This document shows, in pieces, positions 40,701 through 55,700 of a stretch of DNA of 64,000 nt. The translations under genes and the position numbers were made by a program. Each line of letters begins with the position of its first letter. Positions within the stretch are counted from its first letter, which is position 1. Below the pieces are notes generated by a model. It saw only the letters and a program-made list of their open reading frames with translations, searched no databases and was not told the DNA's origin. Where the stretch lies: NCBI RefSeq assembly GCF_947172395.1, contig NC_069087.1, positions 11,427,107 through 11,491,106 of the forward strand. Reading direction: 5' to 3'. The stretch comes from Bicyclus anynana. Taxonomy: Eukaryota > Arthropoda > Insecta > Lepidoptera > Nymphalidae.

Positions 40701-43700
40701 GCTACCCCTCTCTAAATCCCTACTCTTTAAGGAAACAAGTCGCGCCACCTAGCGTCGGCACAAGCCAACACGATATCGAGCGACGTCATATTTGTCTCAG
40801 ACTACTATTTCCTACAATATACTATATTTAACAATACAGTATCGAAAAATAAGAATATCTACTATACTATACTAAACTATAACTTCGACAACGCTAAAAC
40901 TAGTTTAAAACAACATTAATTAGCCAACTTTGAGATTGCATCTCAGAGAGTTGAATTATAACTTCGTTGCTTTAATAAAAAAGTGATTATTATGACATTA
41001 CGCTGTATATAAGTAGTTGTTTTGGTCTTATTTTGTTAACCTGCTAAAAATCTATACTAATATTATAAAGCTGAAGAGTTTGTTTGTTTGTTTGATTGAA
41101 CGCGCTAATCTCTGGAACTACTGGTCCGATTTGAAAAATTCCTTCACTGTTAGATAGCCTATTTATCGAGGAAGGCTATAGGCTATATATTATCCCCGTA
41201 TTCCTACGGGAACGGGAATCACGCGGGTGAAACCGCGCGGCGTCAGCTAGTACATTATATTTTCGGTGATGTCATTATTCATTAACCTTGCTTGAATTTG
41301 TATTAACAGACTTAAAATAAAAACACGTGTAAACAGCATTGAAGCAGGTTCTTTTTAGACAGATTATTGTTCAGCTCATCTAACTTCATTAATATGTTGC
41401 TCAAAGTAAGCGTAATCTAGTCTTATTTCATTGTGAAATTGTAAGAAAATCCGTTTAATAGTTTCGGATATTTGAAAAAATGGAGGGACAAACGGTGATT
41501 CTCCAAATGTATCTCGATAGTCTTATTCTTATTTATATTATAAAAAGTGATTACAAATAAAAGAATACTAATGTCGAACAAAGGTTATGATTCACAACAC
41601 TTTTCAGGACATCTTAATTAGGACCCTAGAATGGCAGAGAAAGACCTTCAGTGGAGTCACGCACTTGTGAACGATGTGTGTAGGGTTAAAGAATCCTTTG
41701 ACAGATATCAAACACTCCCCTTTTCCACTCAAGTCATTCTCCCCGCCTATCCCAAGTAACCCATAAAGAATTACACAACAAGAGATGTGGACGACTCGAA
41801 CGCCACGAGCACACTGAAGGCAACACGAGATCAAGCGACGTCATATCCGTCACAGACTACTGTTTCCTACACTATTTATTAAAACCATGTAAATTTAAAA
41901 GCGGACAACGCGGCGATAACATTTGTTTTCTGTAACTTTGAATTATTTGACTTTCATACAAACTTTCACTGTATTTCAAATCTTCGCGTCAGCAATAGTC
42001 ATAGCCAATTATACGTATTGTTGAGTATTAATAAAACTGATTAATTTTCTAAATTATATACCCACTGTTTCGGTTATACGTAAATTTACGCAAACTGTTA
42101 TCTCAGCCACTGGCATTAAGTAATTGACTAAAGCAATTAATGGGCTAACAATAAAACGGGGTACATAATGTTTGCTTCATTGGGGAGGAAAACAAAACGG
42201 CGCTGTTGTCCCCCGATGCCGGCCTATAAATAATATAGCGGATCAGCTTTTCTGGGTCACGGGGGAACGGCTCAGTGGGTTTCGGGTTACAGTATAACCA
42301 GTGATATGTGGCAGGCTGGGTATCAAAGCGATTTTCACTTGATACTTCCCGACTTTAAACTGGTTTGTAACTAACTACCTCCTTTTGTTTTTTTTTGCGT
42401 GTTGGTTTGCGTGGACTGCCTCCGTTGCGCAGTGATATGCGCGGTGGATTTACAAGACGGAGGTTTTTGATCCCTGGCTGGGATGATTGAGGTTTTCTTA
42501 ATAATTGGTCTAGGTCTGGCTGGTGAAAGGCTTCATGGATAGTTACCACCTTACCGACAAAGACGTACCGCCATGCGATTTAGCTAAAGAGAAAGATAAA
42601 TAATCATTTTTCCATACATAATTACATTACGCATTTTGAGACGTTCATGCAAATTTGTTGGATCAGTTTGTTGGCTGTCAGAAATTAATATCAAATGCTC
42701 TACCGTATGTCTGCAATCTTTTCGATTTGTGAAAAGATCTAACTTTTAAGTCAGAGCATTCGTAATATTCAGTTTTGGATAATTGCTTACCAATACATAT
42801 AATCATTAAAGACAAGATGCATTAATAGTAAATACTTTAACTCTTTCTTCATACTCGTACCTACATTCTTGTGTGCATTGTCTGCATTGTCATTAAAACA
42901 TGTCTCGATAGTTTATCAGTATCATTAAAGGAGTCTCGACGCATTCGTCACACGGTGTCGGTGGTCCAGGGTCAAGGGTTCGGAGTATCGGAGCGGAGAA
43001 AGTACAAACACGACTGTTGTCTAATGAGGTAATATCGTGTAGCATTGTTCATTTATGTCAACTTTTAGATACGCCTTGAAATTGCAGAGAATGAACAATA
43101 ACTTCGCTCGTTATTTAAATGTAATTGTGATAGGCAGACATATATTATGTGTATTGTTTGCAATAATTCATCTATTGTTTTTTTTTATTCTTTAAAAGTT
43201 AGTCATTGACTACAATCTCACCTGTTTTGAGAACCGAAACAGTGGTTATTTATCGATTTGTTAGGTACGTTACTGATCACAATTATTAGTCAACAGGGAT
43301 GATGACAGTTTTTTAAATTGTTTATAAATTAATAGTATGCTAATAGTTAAGCAATTTTGTAAAAGGAACAGGGTATCTGCGATCAGAATTTTCGGAGCTA
43401 CAGGGATTTAAAGATTCAGATTTGCGGCGCTGCCGCGGATCCCTGAAAAACGCTCCATACAAAATGGCACGAACTAGTGACGTCGTTCGCTCGCTGATCG
43501 TTAGATTTGTATGGGCGTTCAAACAAAATCACTAATATCTTTGTTATTTGTGCGTTTATGTTTATAGTTCATTTATTGAAAAATGTCACATTTAATGTAA
43601 GGAAGCTAAAACTGTATGAATTTTTATCTAATTACGATAAAAAAAATTTGATAGATTTTGAAATTTTATAATCTTATTTATTTTGCAAATATCCAAACAT

Positions 43701-46700
43701 TCTTTTGTATAAATTAGTTAACATTGACCTTATTTACCCGAATGTATCATAAAAATCGATTTATTCAAACGTAGTCATCATGCCCATTAACTTTTTAGTT
43801 TCGGAACATAAAAACACATGATTAATTATTTATTTGTACCTTCAACGGAACAAACAAATATGGCTGCTGGAAACCTTACTGATAAAGTCTAACGTGTCGG
43901 TTATATAATTTGCTAGACGAGCCGACTCTAATAGGCTTTCGTCGCTAATAGGAAGCTATTAATAGAATCTATTATTCTCCTACAAGGAGCATTCATGGTT
44001 CAGTTGTCAAAAGTGTTTTTATATTTACGACAAGCCTCAATAGTTCCACGATTAGAGGTCGGATTAAAGGTCAACAGGTCCTGGGATCGACTTCAAACAA
44101 TTGTCGTGCTCAATTCAAGCACAGGTTTTTCACATAGGTTATAAAATCATGTTTAAAATTATGACTTTATAAAAAATTCAATCCTTCTGCAATACATTGT
44201 CTTAATTTTCCTTCCTTCCATATAAAGAACTAGCTGAAGCCGCGCGGTTTCACTCGCGTGGTGTTCCCATTCCCCTAGGAATATGGGGATAATATAGCCA
44301 AAAGCCTTCCTCGATAAATGGGCTATCTAACATTAAAATAATTTATCAAACCGGACCAGTAATTCCTGAGATTAGCGCGTTCAATCAAACAAACAAACAA
44401 AGAAACAAACTCTTCAGCTTTATAATATTAGTATAGATTTCTTTGAAGAATTTTACATTGCCGTACAACTAAAAACCTTGCTGATGAGATAACTTCTAGG
44501 AATTATCTTGCTAGAAATTAATAAACAAATATCTTAGCATTTGATTTATTCACCGTGCGGGTCTTGGGTTCATTGTGTGGCAAAGTGTAAAACTCCAAGC
44601 ATAGATCGGGACTTGTGACCATGGGTGTAGGGTTAAGGAACACTTTCCCCATCTCCACTGGTGTTGTTGTTACTGCTAAATTTGGTATGATCCTACTGCT
44701 CTAGTAGGATCATGCTTGCTGCTTCTATATTAGAAACGTAAATAAAGTTAAAATAATAAATTTTACTGATATTATAAACGTGAAAGTTTGTATGGACGTT
44801 TGTTACTCTTTAACGCCGCTACTACTAAACCGATTTGGTTGAAATGTAAGGTAAAACATCAATATAGTTAAATATCAATTACTGAGCAACTGAAACAAAA
44901 CACTATCTGCACCTTATTGTCAAGTGCCAGCGAAATCATCTGCCACTTGGTGTCAAGATATTCTGGTGTTGAGGCTTTGCGGTTTGCGGTAGCTTGAGCA
45001 TGGCCGCACGCAGCCGGCCGCAAGCCTTTGAGATGACAATGAGGCACCGTTATTGCTGGCTTAAATGCCTCTTGATAATTTAAATCATGTAAATACGTGT
45101 AATTAGGGATTTTTATGTTACTAATAGCGGACGCCCGCGACATCATCCGCGTGAAATTCTGTTTTTCACAAATCCCGAGGGAACTATAAAGATAAAGATA
45201 AATATACTTTATTTGCACACCACAAAGACAAAAACAAGTGAAATAAAAAACAAATTAAGAAGAGATCAGCATACAAAAGGCGGCCTTATCGCTAAGTAGC
45301 GATTTCTTCCAGGCAACCTTCGGTTTAGGAAAACTTAAGGACATCAGCAGGTGGCGTAAAACAAAAATAACCATAGTATTAGTAATACACATACATACAA
45401 ATAATTTACATCCTAATACATAAACAATATTACACAAATACCTACAATAATGAATAAAATACATATCAAAATATACTAATAAATACCTTATATTGAAAAG
45501 AAATAATATATACAGATCGTCTTTACTGCACCAGATAATGAGTCTTTACGGCATTTTTAAAACTGACCAGTGTCTTTGATTGCCGTATGTTTAAAGGGAG
45601 CGCATTCCATAACTTAACGGCTTGCACAACGAAACTATGAATTTTTTCTGGGATGAAAAGTAGCCAATGTGTTAATACAGAGTAAAGTCTATTTCCATTC
45701 CAAATTTTCAGCCAAATCGCTTAATTAGCCGCTGCGTAAAGGAGGAACAAACATACATACATACACAAACTTTCGAATTCATAATATTAGTGTGATTTCG
45801 GATTTGAATCCAATATTAGCGCGGAATGCCAAAAAAACAGAAAATACATTGTCACTTATTAACCTTTAAGAGCCGTGATAGCCCAGTGGATATGACCTCT
45901 GCCTCCGATTCTGGAGGGTGTGGGTTCGAATCCGGTCTGGGACATGCACCCTCAACTTTACATTTGTGTGCATTTTAAGAAATTAAATATCACGTGTCTC
46001 AATCGGTGATGGAATACATCGTGAAGAAACCGGCATACCAGAGAATTATCTTAATTCTCTGCGTGTGTAAAGTCCGCCAATCCGCATTGGGCCAGCGTGG
46101 TGGACTATTGGCCTTACCCCTCTCATTCTGAGAGGAGACTCGAGCTCAGCAGTGAGCCAAATATGGGTTGATGACGACGAACCTTTTATTACGAAAGTTG
46201 ATTGAACATGAAAAAGAAATTAAGAATGAAGAATACTCAGCCTCTCCGGTTTTTATTGCGCGCTCTCTCGTACAATAAACGCAATTTTACGCAGCGAATG
46301 CTTCAAAGTAAAGAAAAGTTGTTAACAAAGGACCACTTAGCTTCGTACGCTACAATTTTCACGTGTGCCGGTTATGTCCCCGATTTCTTGCGTATTCGTC
46401 TTCTTCCTATGTCACATTACAATGATATATTGCTCCCCGCTTCCTGTGGCGGTGTAAAACGAGCTTTGGTTAAATAATTACTTTATTTTCATAATTCTGC
46501 GTACATCCCTAAAGACATTTATCTTAAAATGTTCGGTATCCAATATCAAAGAGTGTAATAAATATTTTGTTTTATGAAATGGAGATTTTTGTCTATTCAT
46601 ATTTACATTAACGCCGGCCTTTGGTATTTATAAAATCCAGCCATTTAAGAATGGTTATATCATGCCATTAAATTACCACCTTTTAAGGTCGAACTTTCCA

Positions 46701-49700
46701 AAAATTGTTTTTGTATGAGTCTCAATGTCACAGAGGAAAACTTTTGTTGTGCAAACTTTATCGACTTCGGCTTGGTGTTGTTATTTCAGTCAGTTTTTCT
46801 TTGTAAATGCAGTGCAGGCACATTTTAAACATTGTTTTCATCGAACTTTGTTTGGACTACTTACAGTATTAATTTTAAAAATTCAACCATTCTTTTTTTT
46901 ACTTAGAGAATAATAAATATTATTATTTTTATTAGTGTAAACACAACACGTAACATTGAGTGAACACAACGCTTAAAAAATTACCTCGACATCGTAAGCT
47001 TTTTCGTAGTCTACGTATAATACCCCTGTGACAAATCGGCTCCATCCAATTGTGAGGTTGAGGAGGGTTTTATAACTCATACAACGTTTATATTCCTTTG
47101 TAAACTATTTGTAAGGCGAAGATACGATGTATCATCGTATAAATTCACCATAAAAGCTTCAATAGCCCATAAACAGTACCGTTTAAAATACATAATCACG
47201 TCTAATACACCGGTAATAATATTAAACTACTTAAATAGAACTCTGTGTAAACTGTGTAATTTATTTGATTTGGTCTAAAAATACTATATCGATACACGAA
47301 ACTATGAAAATCAAAATTAGTCTATATTTGTAGTTACTCTACAAGCATATTTAAATACAATATATATGATTGCACTTGATGTCTGAATGGTACTAATGAC
47401 GTCCCAACATAAAAGCCTACCCAGTAGGTTAATTCACTATCTTTGACGTATGCTAGTGGACATATACGAAATTTAGATTCTATGTAACAAAAATGTCATC
47501 CGGTGCTTATTGGTTGACATCTTGCAGGTGACATTTTGTCAATTGATTTGATGTTTAATCAGCAGAGCTAAATTAGAAAACATAATGCCTTAATAATGAC
47601 ATTCCGAAGATGGACAAACGCAGGGTCTCTAGTCGTAGGTTTAATTAGGAGAACGTGCTCGAGAATATAACTGATTTCGAACAGGAAACATAAATATTCT
47701 ATGTAATTTACAAGATAGTTCTACACTGGTTAAAGAATTAAAAAAATTAACGATTTAATATAATCGGAACATACTTTTAGGACAGGACTTTTAATTTAAA
47801 ATTGTTGAAAATCCTCATTATTTTCAATTTTAATTTTTAACATTTTCCATTATGTAATATAAAACTCAAAGCAGTCAAGTCTTAACCGGGCATTAAAAAT
47901 CACCTTTGTTAGCTTCATCTAACGGAGGTAAATGTTAAAATTATGTAAAATTCGGAGCTATCTTAACTTTAGCACAAATTTATTGCCAGATAAGATTTAT
48001 GTTAATAACAGTACCGCCAGTCGGTAAGTGCGCCAGCGGGCGTGGAATTACGGTAATATCATACAAATTACGACTGTTATACATTACAGCATTCTCTATT
48101 TTGACGTGTGTGTATACTAGTTTTTATTACCTCCTTACTGCTGTTTGATTTATTACCAACCATAGATTGTTAATGATACTCGCAGACTATCGCACAGCGG
48201 ATTTTCGACTTTGGTATCTTATAGGCTTGTTTTCTCTATGCAGTTTACATATTCGTCATCATTATCAACACATATCCGGCTCACTGAGCTCGAGTCTCCT
48301 CTCAGAATGAGAGGGGTTAGGCCACCACGCTGGCCCAATGCGGTTTGGCAGACTTCACACACGCAATTAAGAAAATTCTCTGGTATGTAGGTTTCCTCAC
48401 GGTGTTTTTCCTTCACCGTTGGAAACACGTGATATTTAATTTCTTACATACTCGTAATATGCATCAGTGTAATAATCTGGTAAAATCTAGCGCGGATAAC
48501 TATTCGTATTTACACCTTGAACGAACTACTAGACTCCGCGCCACGAAACGGGTCCCGTAAACGCGGCGCTAATGTCATCATTGTCATTTTGTAAGGGCGT
48601 TCTTATTGTCATTTGTGTAAGTCGCTATCAATTTTATTTCAAGTTTTAGCCGCGGGACTTTATTCGTGGCGCGTAGTCTACTTATTTTTTCTAGGTTATT
48701 ATAATTTGTATGATTTAAGTTTATGAATTGAACGAACCCAAAATTTAACCATGTTTAATTAAGTTAATCTATTACTGCATATATCAATAAAGAAAAGCTT
48801 AAGTTTGCTCGGTATTTTATTACACAAAATAAATTGGGTTTTACACACATGCAAATCCTATATTATGTTTGTGCTTATTATCGTTTTTAACACCGATGCA
48901 AAAAGAGGGGAGAGTCAGTCTGTCTGTGGCACCATAGCTCCCGAACGGATGAACCGATTTCAATTTAGTTTATTTTGTATAAAAGGTGACTTATGTGCGA
49001 GTGTTCTTAGACATGTTTGATGAAAATCGGTTGATCCGTTTAAAAGTTCTGGGTGGGTGAACGTGGAGAAGAATAACCGAATGTCTGCGAATATACTTGA
49101 GTGGGGTCTCAAATGAAAGCGCACTGAAAGAAAATATTGATGATCGAGAGTGTAATTATTAATTTCATGACCATCAGGGGCTTTTCAAAATTTTCAATTT
49201 TGTGTTATTTTGTAAATAATTGAAATGACAATTGTTAACAGTTCATATAAATGGGTTCCTACTGCTGTCAGTGTAGCGAAGGTGTAACAGAAATATCTTA
49301 TTGAGCTTTATAGCTACGAAACTACTACGAGGGTAAAGCTTTGCCGCTTGGAAGACAGATAATTATTCATTTCATTCATAACCTTCGGGTTATTAAAAAT
49401 TTTCAATTTTATGTTATTGTCTGATAGAATGATACCCTTAATATGGTTCCGAAAGGGATCAGAAGCTCAAGAAACCAGTGCAGGTTTTCTAAAACTGTTG
49501 TTTGACAAACATGATTGAAATTGTATAAGCGGCCGAGGTTTATACAAGCATTGGTGTTTGTTTAATTTTAGTGGCTCTCGGGTTTTACTTTTACGAATTC
49601 TTCACGAGGAATTAAAGACGTATGCAAACTCGATGCTCGTATTTTTATTTGTATACTCAACTGTTGGTTCCTATTTATTTTCATTCGTAGATACTTACCG

Positions 49701-52700
49701 GTATTTCATCCAGCTCATTTTCGGTTGTTTGTTGTTCCTACCCGCCTGCTCTTTCGACGCTTTTAACAAAGTTGTATTGTACATAAACATTGTTTGCGAC
49801 GAAATAATAAAATTGTTTATTTGGAGTGTTACAAGCGTGACGGTAAATTGTTTACGCGATTAAGATCGTTTTGAAATTACTCAAATTATTTTATACTAGC
49901 GGACGCCTGCGACTTCGTCCACCCTTAGACCTTAATCCAGCCCTTACAGTATCGCTGTAAAAATGGAGTAACTTCTCCCGTTTTCCCAACATTTCCCTTC
50001 ACTGCTCTGCTCCTATTGATCGTAGTGTGATGAAAAATATACTATAACCTGCCCAGGAGTATGAAGAATACCAAGTACCAAGTTTTGTACCAAGTTTCGT
50101 TAAAAGCCGTCGAGTAGGTTTTGTTTCTATAACGAACATACAGATACAGACAAAAAAAAATACTGATTTCATTTTTAGCATCAGTATCGATCACTAATCA
50201 CTCCCTGACAGTTATTTTGGAAATATATTTCATGTACAGAATTGACCTCTCTACAGATTTATTCTAAGTATAGATTAGCTTTTTTTTATTTAACAACAAA
50301 TTAGCTCGTTAGATTTGTTCTAAAGTGACGTTGCAGATTGACTGCTGTCTATCTATAAGCGGAAGTCAAGGATGCCAAAATGCTAACATCGTAGAGGTAC
50401 GTACAGTCAACCCATAATTTGGTTCTACGAGGTAGAAGATGGTACCAGAACTAAATTTAATTAACATTACTACATCTTTGCCGAGGCATTGGCATATACG
50501 AGTATTGTATCACAATAACGTATGTGTGTACAGTGTGAATAAATCTAGCGGACGCCCGCGACTTCGTCCGCGTGGAATTTTTTTTTTTTTACAAATCCCG
50601 CGAGAACCATGGATTTTTCTGGGATGAAAATAATAAAAATAGCCCTTGTGTTAATCCAGAGTAAAATCTATTTCCATTCCAAATTTAAGCCAATTTGCTT
50701 CAGAAGCCGCAGAGTAAAGAAGGAACAAACATACTTACACACACAAACTTTCGCCTTTATAATAGTAGTGTGACAAAATGATTTGTTCGTGAGCGAATAT
50801 TATAGACGCTCTAATTTATATAATTAATTTTCCCTTTCATTTATGTCATGGTGTTTAACTAAACTTTTCTAGATAATTTACCCCAAATAGGAGTCGAACA
50901 CGGTTATAAAAGCAACACAAACAAAACTGTGCCACAGAGGATGTCGAAAGCTTTTACACCTGTCTCATAAAAGGATTTCATCGCGATTGATTCGTCGCTG
51001 ATAAATATTTAACAGCTCCAGTTGGTCACGTCAATATTCATAGTTGTGTGCTGATTCAATCAATGATCGCACCGTGACCTCATCGCACAAGTCCAGCAAT
51101 TTTAATCTATACTAATATTATAAAGCTGAAGAGTTTGTTTGTTTGAAAGCAATATTCTGAGGAACTACTAGTCTGATTTGAAAAATGATTTCAGTGTTTG
51201 ATAGCCCATTTATCAAGGAAGGCTATAGGCTATATATTATCCCCGTACTCCTACGGGAACGGGAACCACGCGGGTGAAACCGCGCGACGTCAGCTAGTAC
51301 TCAAGCGCGAAGTTTACTGTACACTCCAGCGTATAGAATATATAATGTTGCAATTTTAAATATCTTCTCGACATATAGTCTCCATGTCGTAGATATGAGT
51401 AACGAAGGCGTTGAACTCGTTTTATACCAGTATGAGTAGGTACATTAAAGGGTCCATCATCAAATCAAATCATAATTAGTATTGCCATACAACGTGGCAA
51501 TACTGCCAGCCTTCTGGGCACTTTACCTATGATCGTCGATTCGGACGAATTCTACGACGCCTGAGCCTTTAGATATAATTTAAATTTAGTATATTTCCTT
51601 TTTAATTTTTATAATATGTAGTTATAGATATGTAGGTACGTAATCATAATTCATTTATTCAATTAGGCTTAGTTTACAAGCACTTTTGAAACGTCATAAT
51701 ATTATTAAATAATGATCATAATAATTGGTCGTAAAATTAAAATTAAAATTACGAGGGTTCCAAAACGAATACATTCTCGAATCAGTAGGTACAACACGAA
51801 GCGTCGCATCAGTGATTTTCAATTTTTTTGGTAATTATTGATAATATATTAATTTACAATGTTGTTGATAGTGTTAAAGTAAAAAAAGTTTGTATATATG
51901 CGATGTCAAGGAGACGTGTGACAATTTTTTATGGGTTAGACCGGCTTTACCACGCTCTTTGTAAAGACTCATTCTGGATCATCTTTATTCTGTGGAGAGT
52001 ACCGGTTATCTACTATTAACCACAGAGAAGACAACGCTAAAAGCTAACGCTTTTAGCAATAGAAGTAGCAAGGGGGCGTAGCCCGCGTACAGCCGGGTGT
52101 GCGGAACATCGCAAGCGTGTCCGCACATGTAATAGCAGTCTTGTTTTGTTCTGTGACATAAGGAATAAATAATATTCAACTCTAAAGTAAGGGTGACATA
52201 TTTCATTTTTCACAGCCATTTAGGCCACGCCCCTGGGTACGCTGGTTTCAATACAAAGAATTGACACTTTATAAATCTAGTTACTTCTTATATCTGTGAC
52301 TAGTAACTGTCTTGATAAGATAATAAATAAAGCAATTTCAATATTTCACATTAAGAGCAGCTCTATTTTATTTTCGACATTGTATCGACATGTTCTCGGG
52401 CGCACAATCTTTTGTGTGATTTAAAGTGGTAATAACTCGAAAAGAACGAAAATAGGTTTTTATGAGAGCGTTTAACAACTGAAGCGTGAAGATATAAATG
52501 CTGCGAGTTAAAATCGTAAATCTAGGCAGCCGTAATACATTTTCTCTTCACGTAGACCATTGAAATGTCCATAAATATATTTTTAGCTAGCCGACGCCCC
52601 GTGGTTTCACACGCGTAGTTACCGTTCCCGTGAGAATCATCATCATCTCGTTACCCTTATCCCACTTAAGTGGGGTCGGAAAAATATCTTTTCCATTCGT

Positions 52701-55700
52701 CTCTATTACTCGTCAACTCATCATCATCCACTCCTTTTACACACAATATGTCCTCTTTCACACAATCCAACCATCTCTTCTTTGGCCTTTCTCTCCTCCT
52801 TACCGTTCCCGTGAGAATACGGGGATAAAATATAGCCTATGACACTCACAGATAACGTGGCTTTCTAGTGGTAAGAGAATTTTCAAAATCGGTTCAGTAA
52901 ATCTAGAGATTACTCACCACAATACTACAAACTTTAACCTCTTTATAATATTAGTGTAGACAAGTAAGGTAATTATAATATTTCAATGTGAAAGTATTCA
53001 TTATTATCAGCTTATAACATACATATGAGGGTCGTGATACCCCAGTAGATATGACCTCTGCCTTCGATTCGGAGGGCGTAAGTTCGGATCCGGTCCAGGG
53101 CACGCACAGAGGTATGCGTATTTTAAGAAATCAAATATCCCGTGTCCCAAACGGTAAAAAAAATCGCAAGGAAACCTGTATACCTGAGAATTCTTAATTA
53201 TCTACGTGTGTAAAGGCCTAACCCCTCATTCTGAGAGGAGACTCATGCTCAACAGTGAGCCGATGGGTTGCTAATGATGATCATACATATTATATAACCA
53301 TATACCGTACCGGTGAGTATACGTAGCTTCAAGTATTAAAATCCATGTGATTTGTGGAATAATCTCGACTAGTTTCGACAAAAACCGTGATTAGCATTCT
53401 GATTACTTGCAAATTTTGAAAATTTTGACGGCCTCCGTGGCGCAGTGGTATGCGAGGTCCTGGGTTTGATCCCCGGCTGGGCAGATTGAGATTTTCTTAA
53501 CTGGTCCAGGTCTGGCTGATGGGAGGCTTCGGCCGTGGCTAGTTACCACCCTACCGCAAAGACGTACCGCCAAGCGGTTTAGCGTTCCGGTACGATGCCG
53601 TGTAGAAACCGAAAGGGGTGTGGATTTTCATCCTCCTCCTTACAAGTTAGCCCGCTTCCATCTAAGACTACGTCATCACTTATCATCAGGTGAGATTGTA
53701 GTCAAGGGCTAACTTGTAAGCAATAAAAAAGAAAAAAAAAATAGAATAACATGCAGTAAATTGTTGTATTAAAGCATTTTATCGCCATTATATTGTACAT
53801 TGGGTTCGTACGAGACTAATGGACGATTCGTGACTACGCTCAACAGTTATGTCGTGCCGGAGGCTGTTAACTTATTTATTGATACGTGTCACGGTACTGT
53901 GACACGGGATCCTCGGTACATACGGACGGACAATATATTGTGTATCCAGTGGCGAGCTTCAAGGTTTTAAATAGAGTAGGCACACCGCACGGCGAATTTT
54001 TGCATCTGTGAAATGCGTGCCACTGTCTGCTGTTTTGAAACTGTATTCTTATTTGTTAAAACTTGCAATTGGTTATTATTGGTGGGAGGCTTCGGCCGTG
54101 GCTAGTTACTACCCTACCGACAAAGATGTACCGCCAGCGAATTAGTGATCCGGTACGATGTCGTCTAGAAACCCAAAGGGGTGTGGATTTTCATCCTCCT
54201 CCTAACGAGTTAGCCCGCTTCCATCTTAGATTGCATCATCACTTACCATCAGGTGATATTGTAGTCAAGGGCTAGAATAAAAAAAAATCATTTTTTTTTA
54301 TATTATGTATATGTGTTTTATGTAAAAGTTCATTGTATACCTAAAGTCGCGTAGATTTCTTCGGAATATGCTTCGTTTCAGATATTGACTACTAAATAGA
54401 ATGAAACATATGTAGATATTGACCGATATGTGTAACGTTTGTCATTGTCAGGCTTCTCCGCTCCGAGAGACGTTTTTTCCGTCCCTCGGAGACACTAGGA
54501 CCGTTTTTGCGATATAAAAGGTGGTCTATGTTCATTTATATTTCCCTGATGATGTGTTAGCGTTTGATGACGATGTTTTATGAATAGTCAAAGCCTGACA
54601 ATTAACAAATATTGTGTTAAAAAAAATATGTTAAAAAAAAAAACAATAGATAAGCCAAGTTTTTTTTTCCGTATCCCTATATAATGCATAGTATTTATTT
54701 ATACTCGTAAGTTGTAAGAAGGTTCTAATATCAATAAATATGAATAAATATAATTTTGAAGTATCTGCTATTATTTCAAAATAGTTACTTTTATCCCTAA
54801 AAAGTCAACGGTTCCCGCGGGATTTGTAAAACATGAATTTTACGCAAACGACGTCACGGGCGACTTCTACATAATACATATCGAAAATGTTTTATTTTCT
54901 CTTATAAAACATGTCAAGACGTCTTGTTTTTTTCGGACGAAGAACCCTCTGGCAATTTCAACCAAGGATTTGTCCCAATTAGGTAAACTACAAGACGTTT
55001 CCAGGAAGACTGCAATAATACAGGGGAAAGAGAGGTTGTAAAACTTGGTCTCGGGATTTTAATGCTATGTAAAGCTATATACTACCTTAACGAAGCTTCC
55101 AATAAAGAAAACTTTTATCGTAAACCAAATTGAAGAGATTTCAGAGGATTTAACTTCCTTCTCCTGCTATGGAGCAGAGTGAGCTTATTTTTTCAACGCT
55201 AAATTGCTTCGGTGACACGAAATAATTTATGGAATTATAATAATTATAATTTTGCAGTTTACCGATTTAGAAGAGGATAATTTTAAAGGAATACAATACA
55301 TACCGATTTAGAAGAGGATAATTTTAAAGGAATACAATACATACCGATTTAGAAGAGGATAATTTTAAAGGAATACAATACATACCGATTTAGAAGAGAA
55401 TAGTTTTACAGGAATACAACACATACCGATTAAGAAGAGGATAATGTTTGTGTACACTAGACAGACACGCCAAACTTGAAAACAACCTTTAGTTTATATC
55501 GGTGGTTAAAAATATGAACAACTAGATTGGTTAAGCTTCGCTTAGACTTATGTGCACTTATTCCCTATCCCTACCCTACACTATCCTACTCCTACCCTTA
55601 CCCTACCCCCACCCTACCCCTACCCTACCACCACTAGCCCCCATCTTACCCTACCTTACCCCTACCATACCCCAACCTTACCCCTGAATTCAGCTGCTCG

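Noticed and set aside
45885..45945. Possible true tRNA genes at the heads of the SINEs
   Set aside because: A and B boxes are present, but the stems do not close into a cloverleaf and each is followed by the same SINE body; these are tRNA-derived SINEs.
46202..46477. 91-codon open frame after a SINE
   Set aside because: No recognisable domain, no supporting splice or promoter signal; composition is that of intron sequence.
49558..49863. 101-codon hydrophobic open frame
   Set aside because: Hydrophobicity follows from T-rich sequence; no family likeness and no conserved motif.
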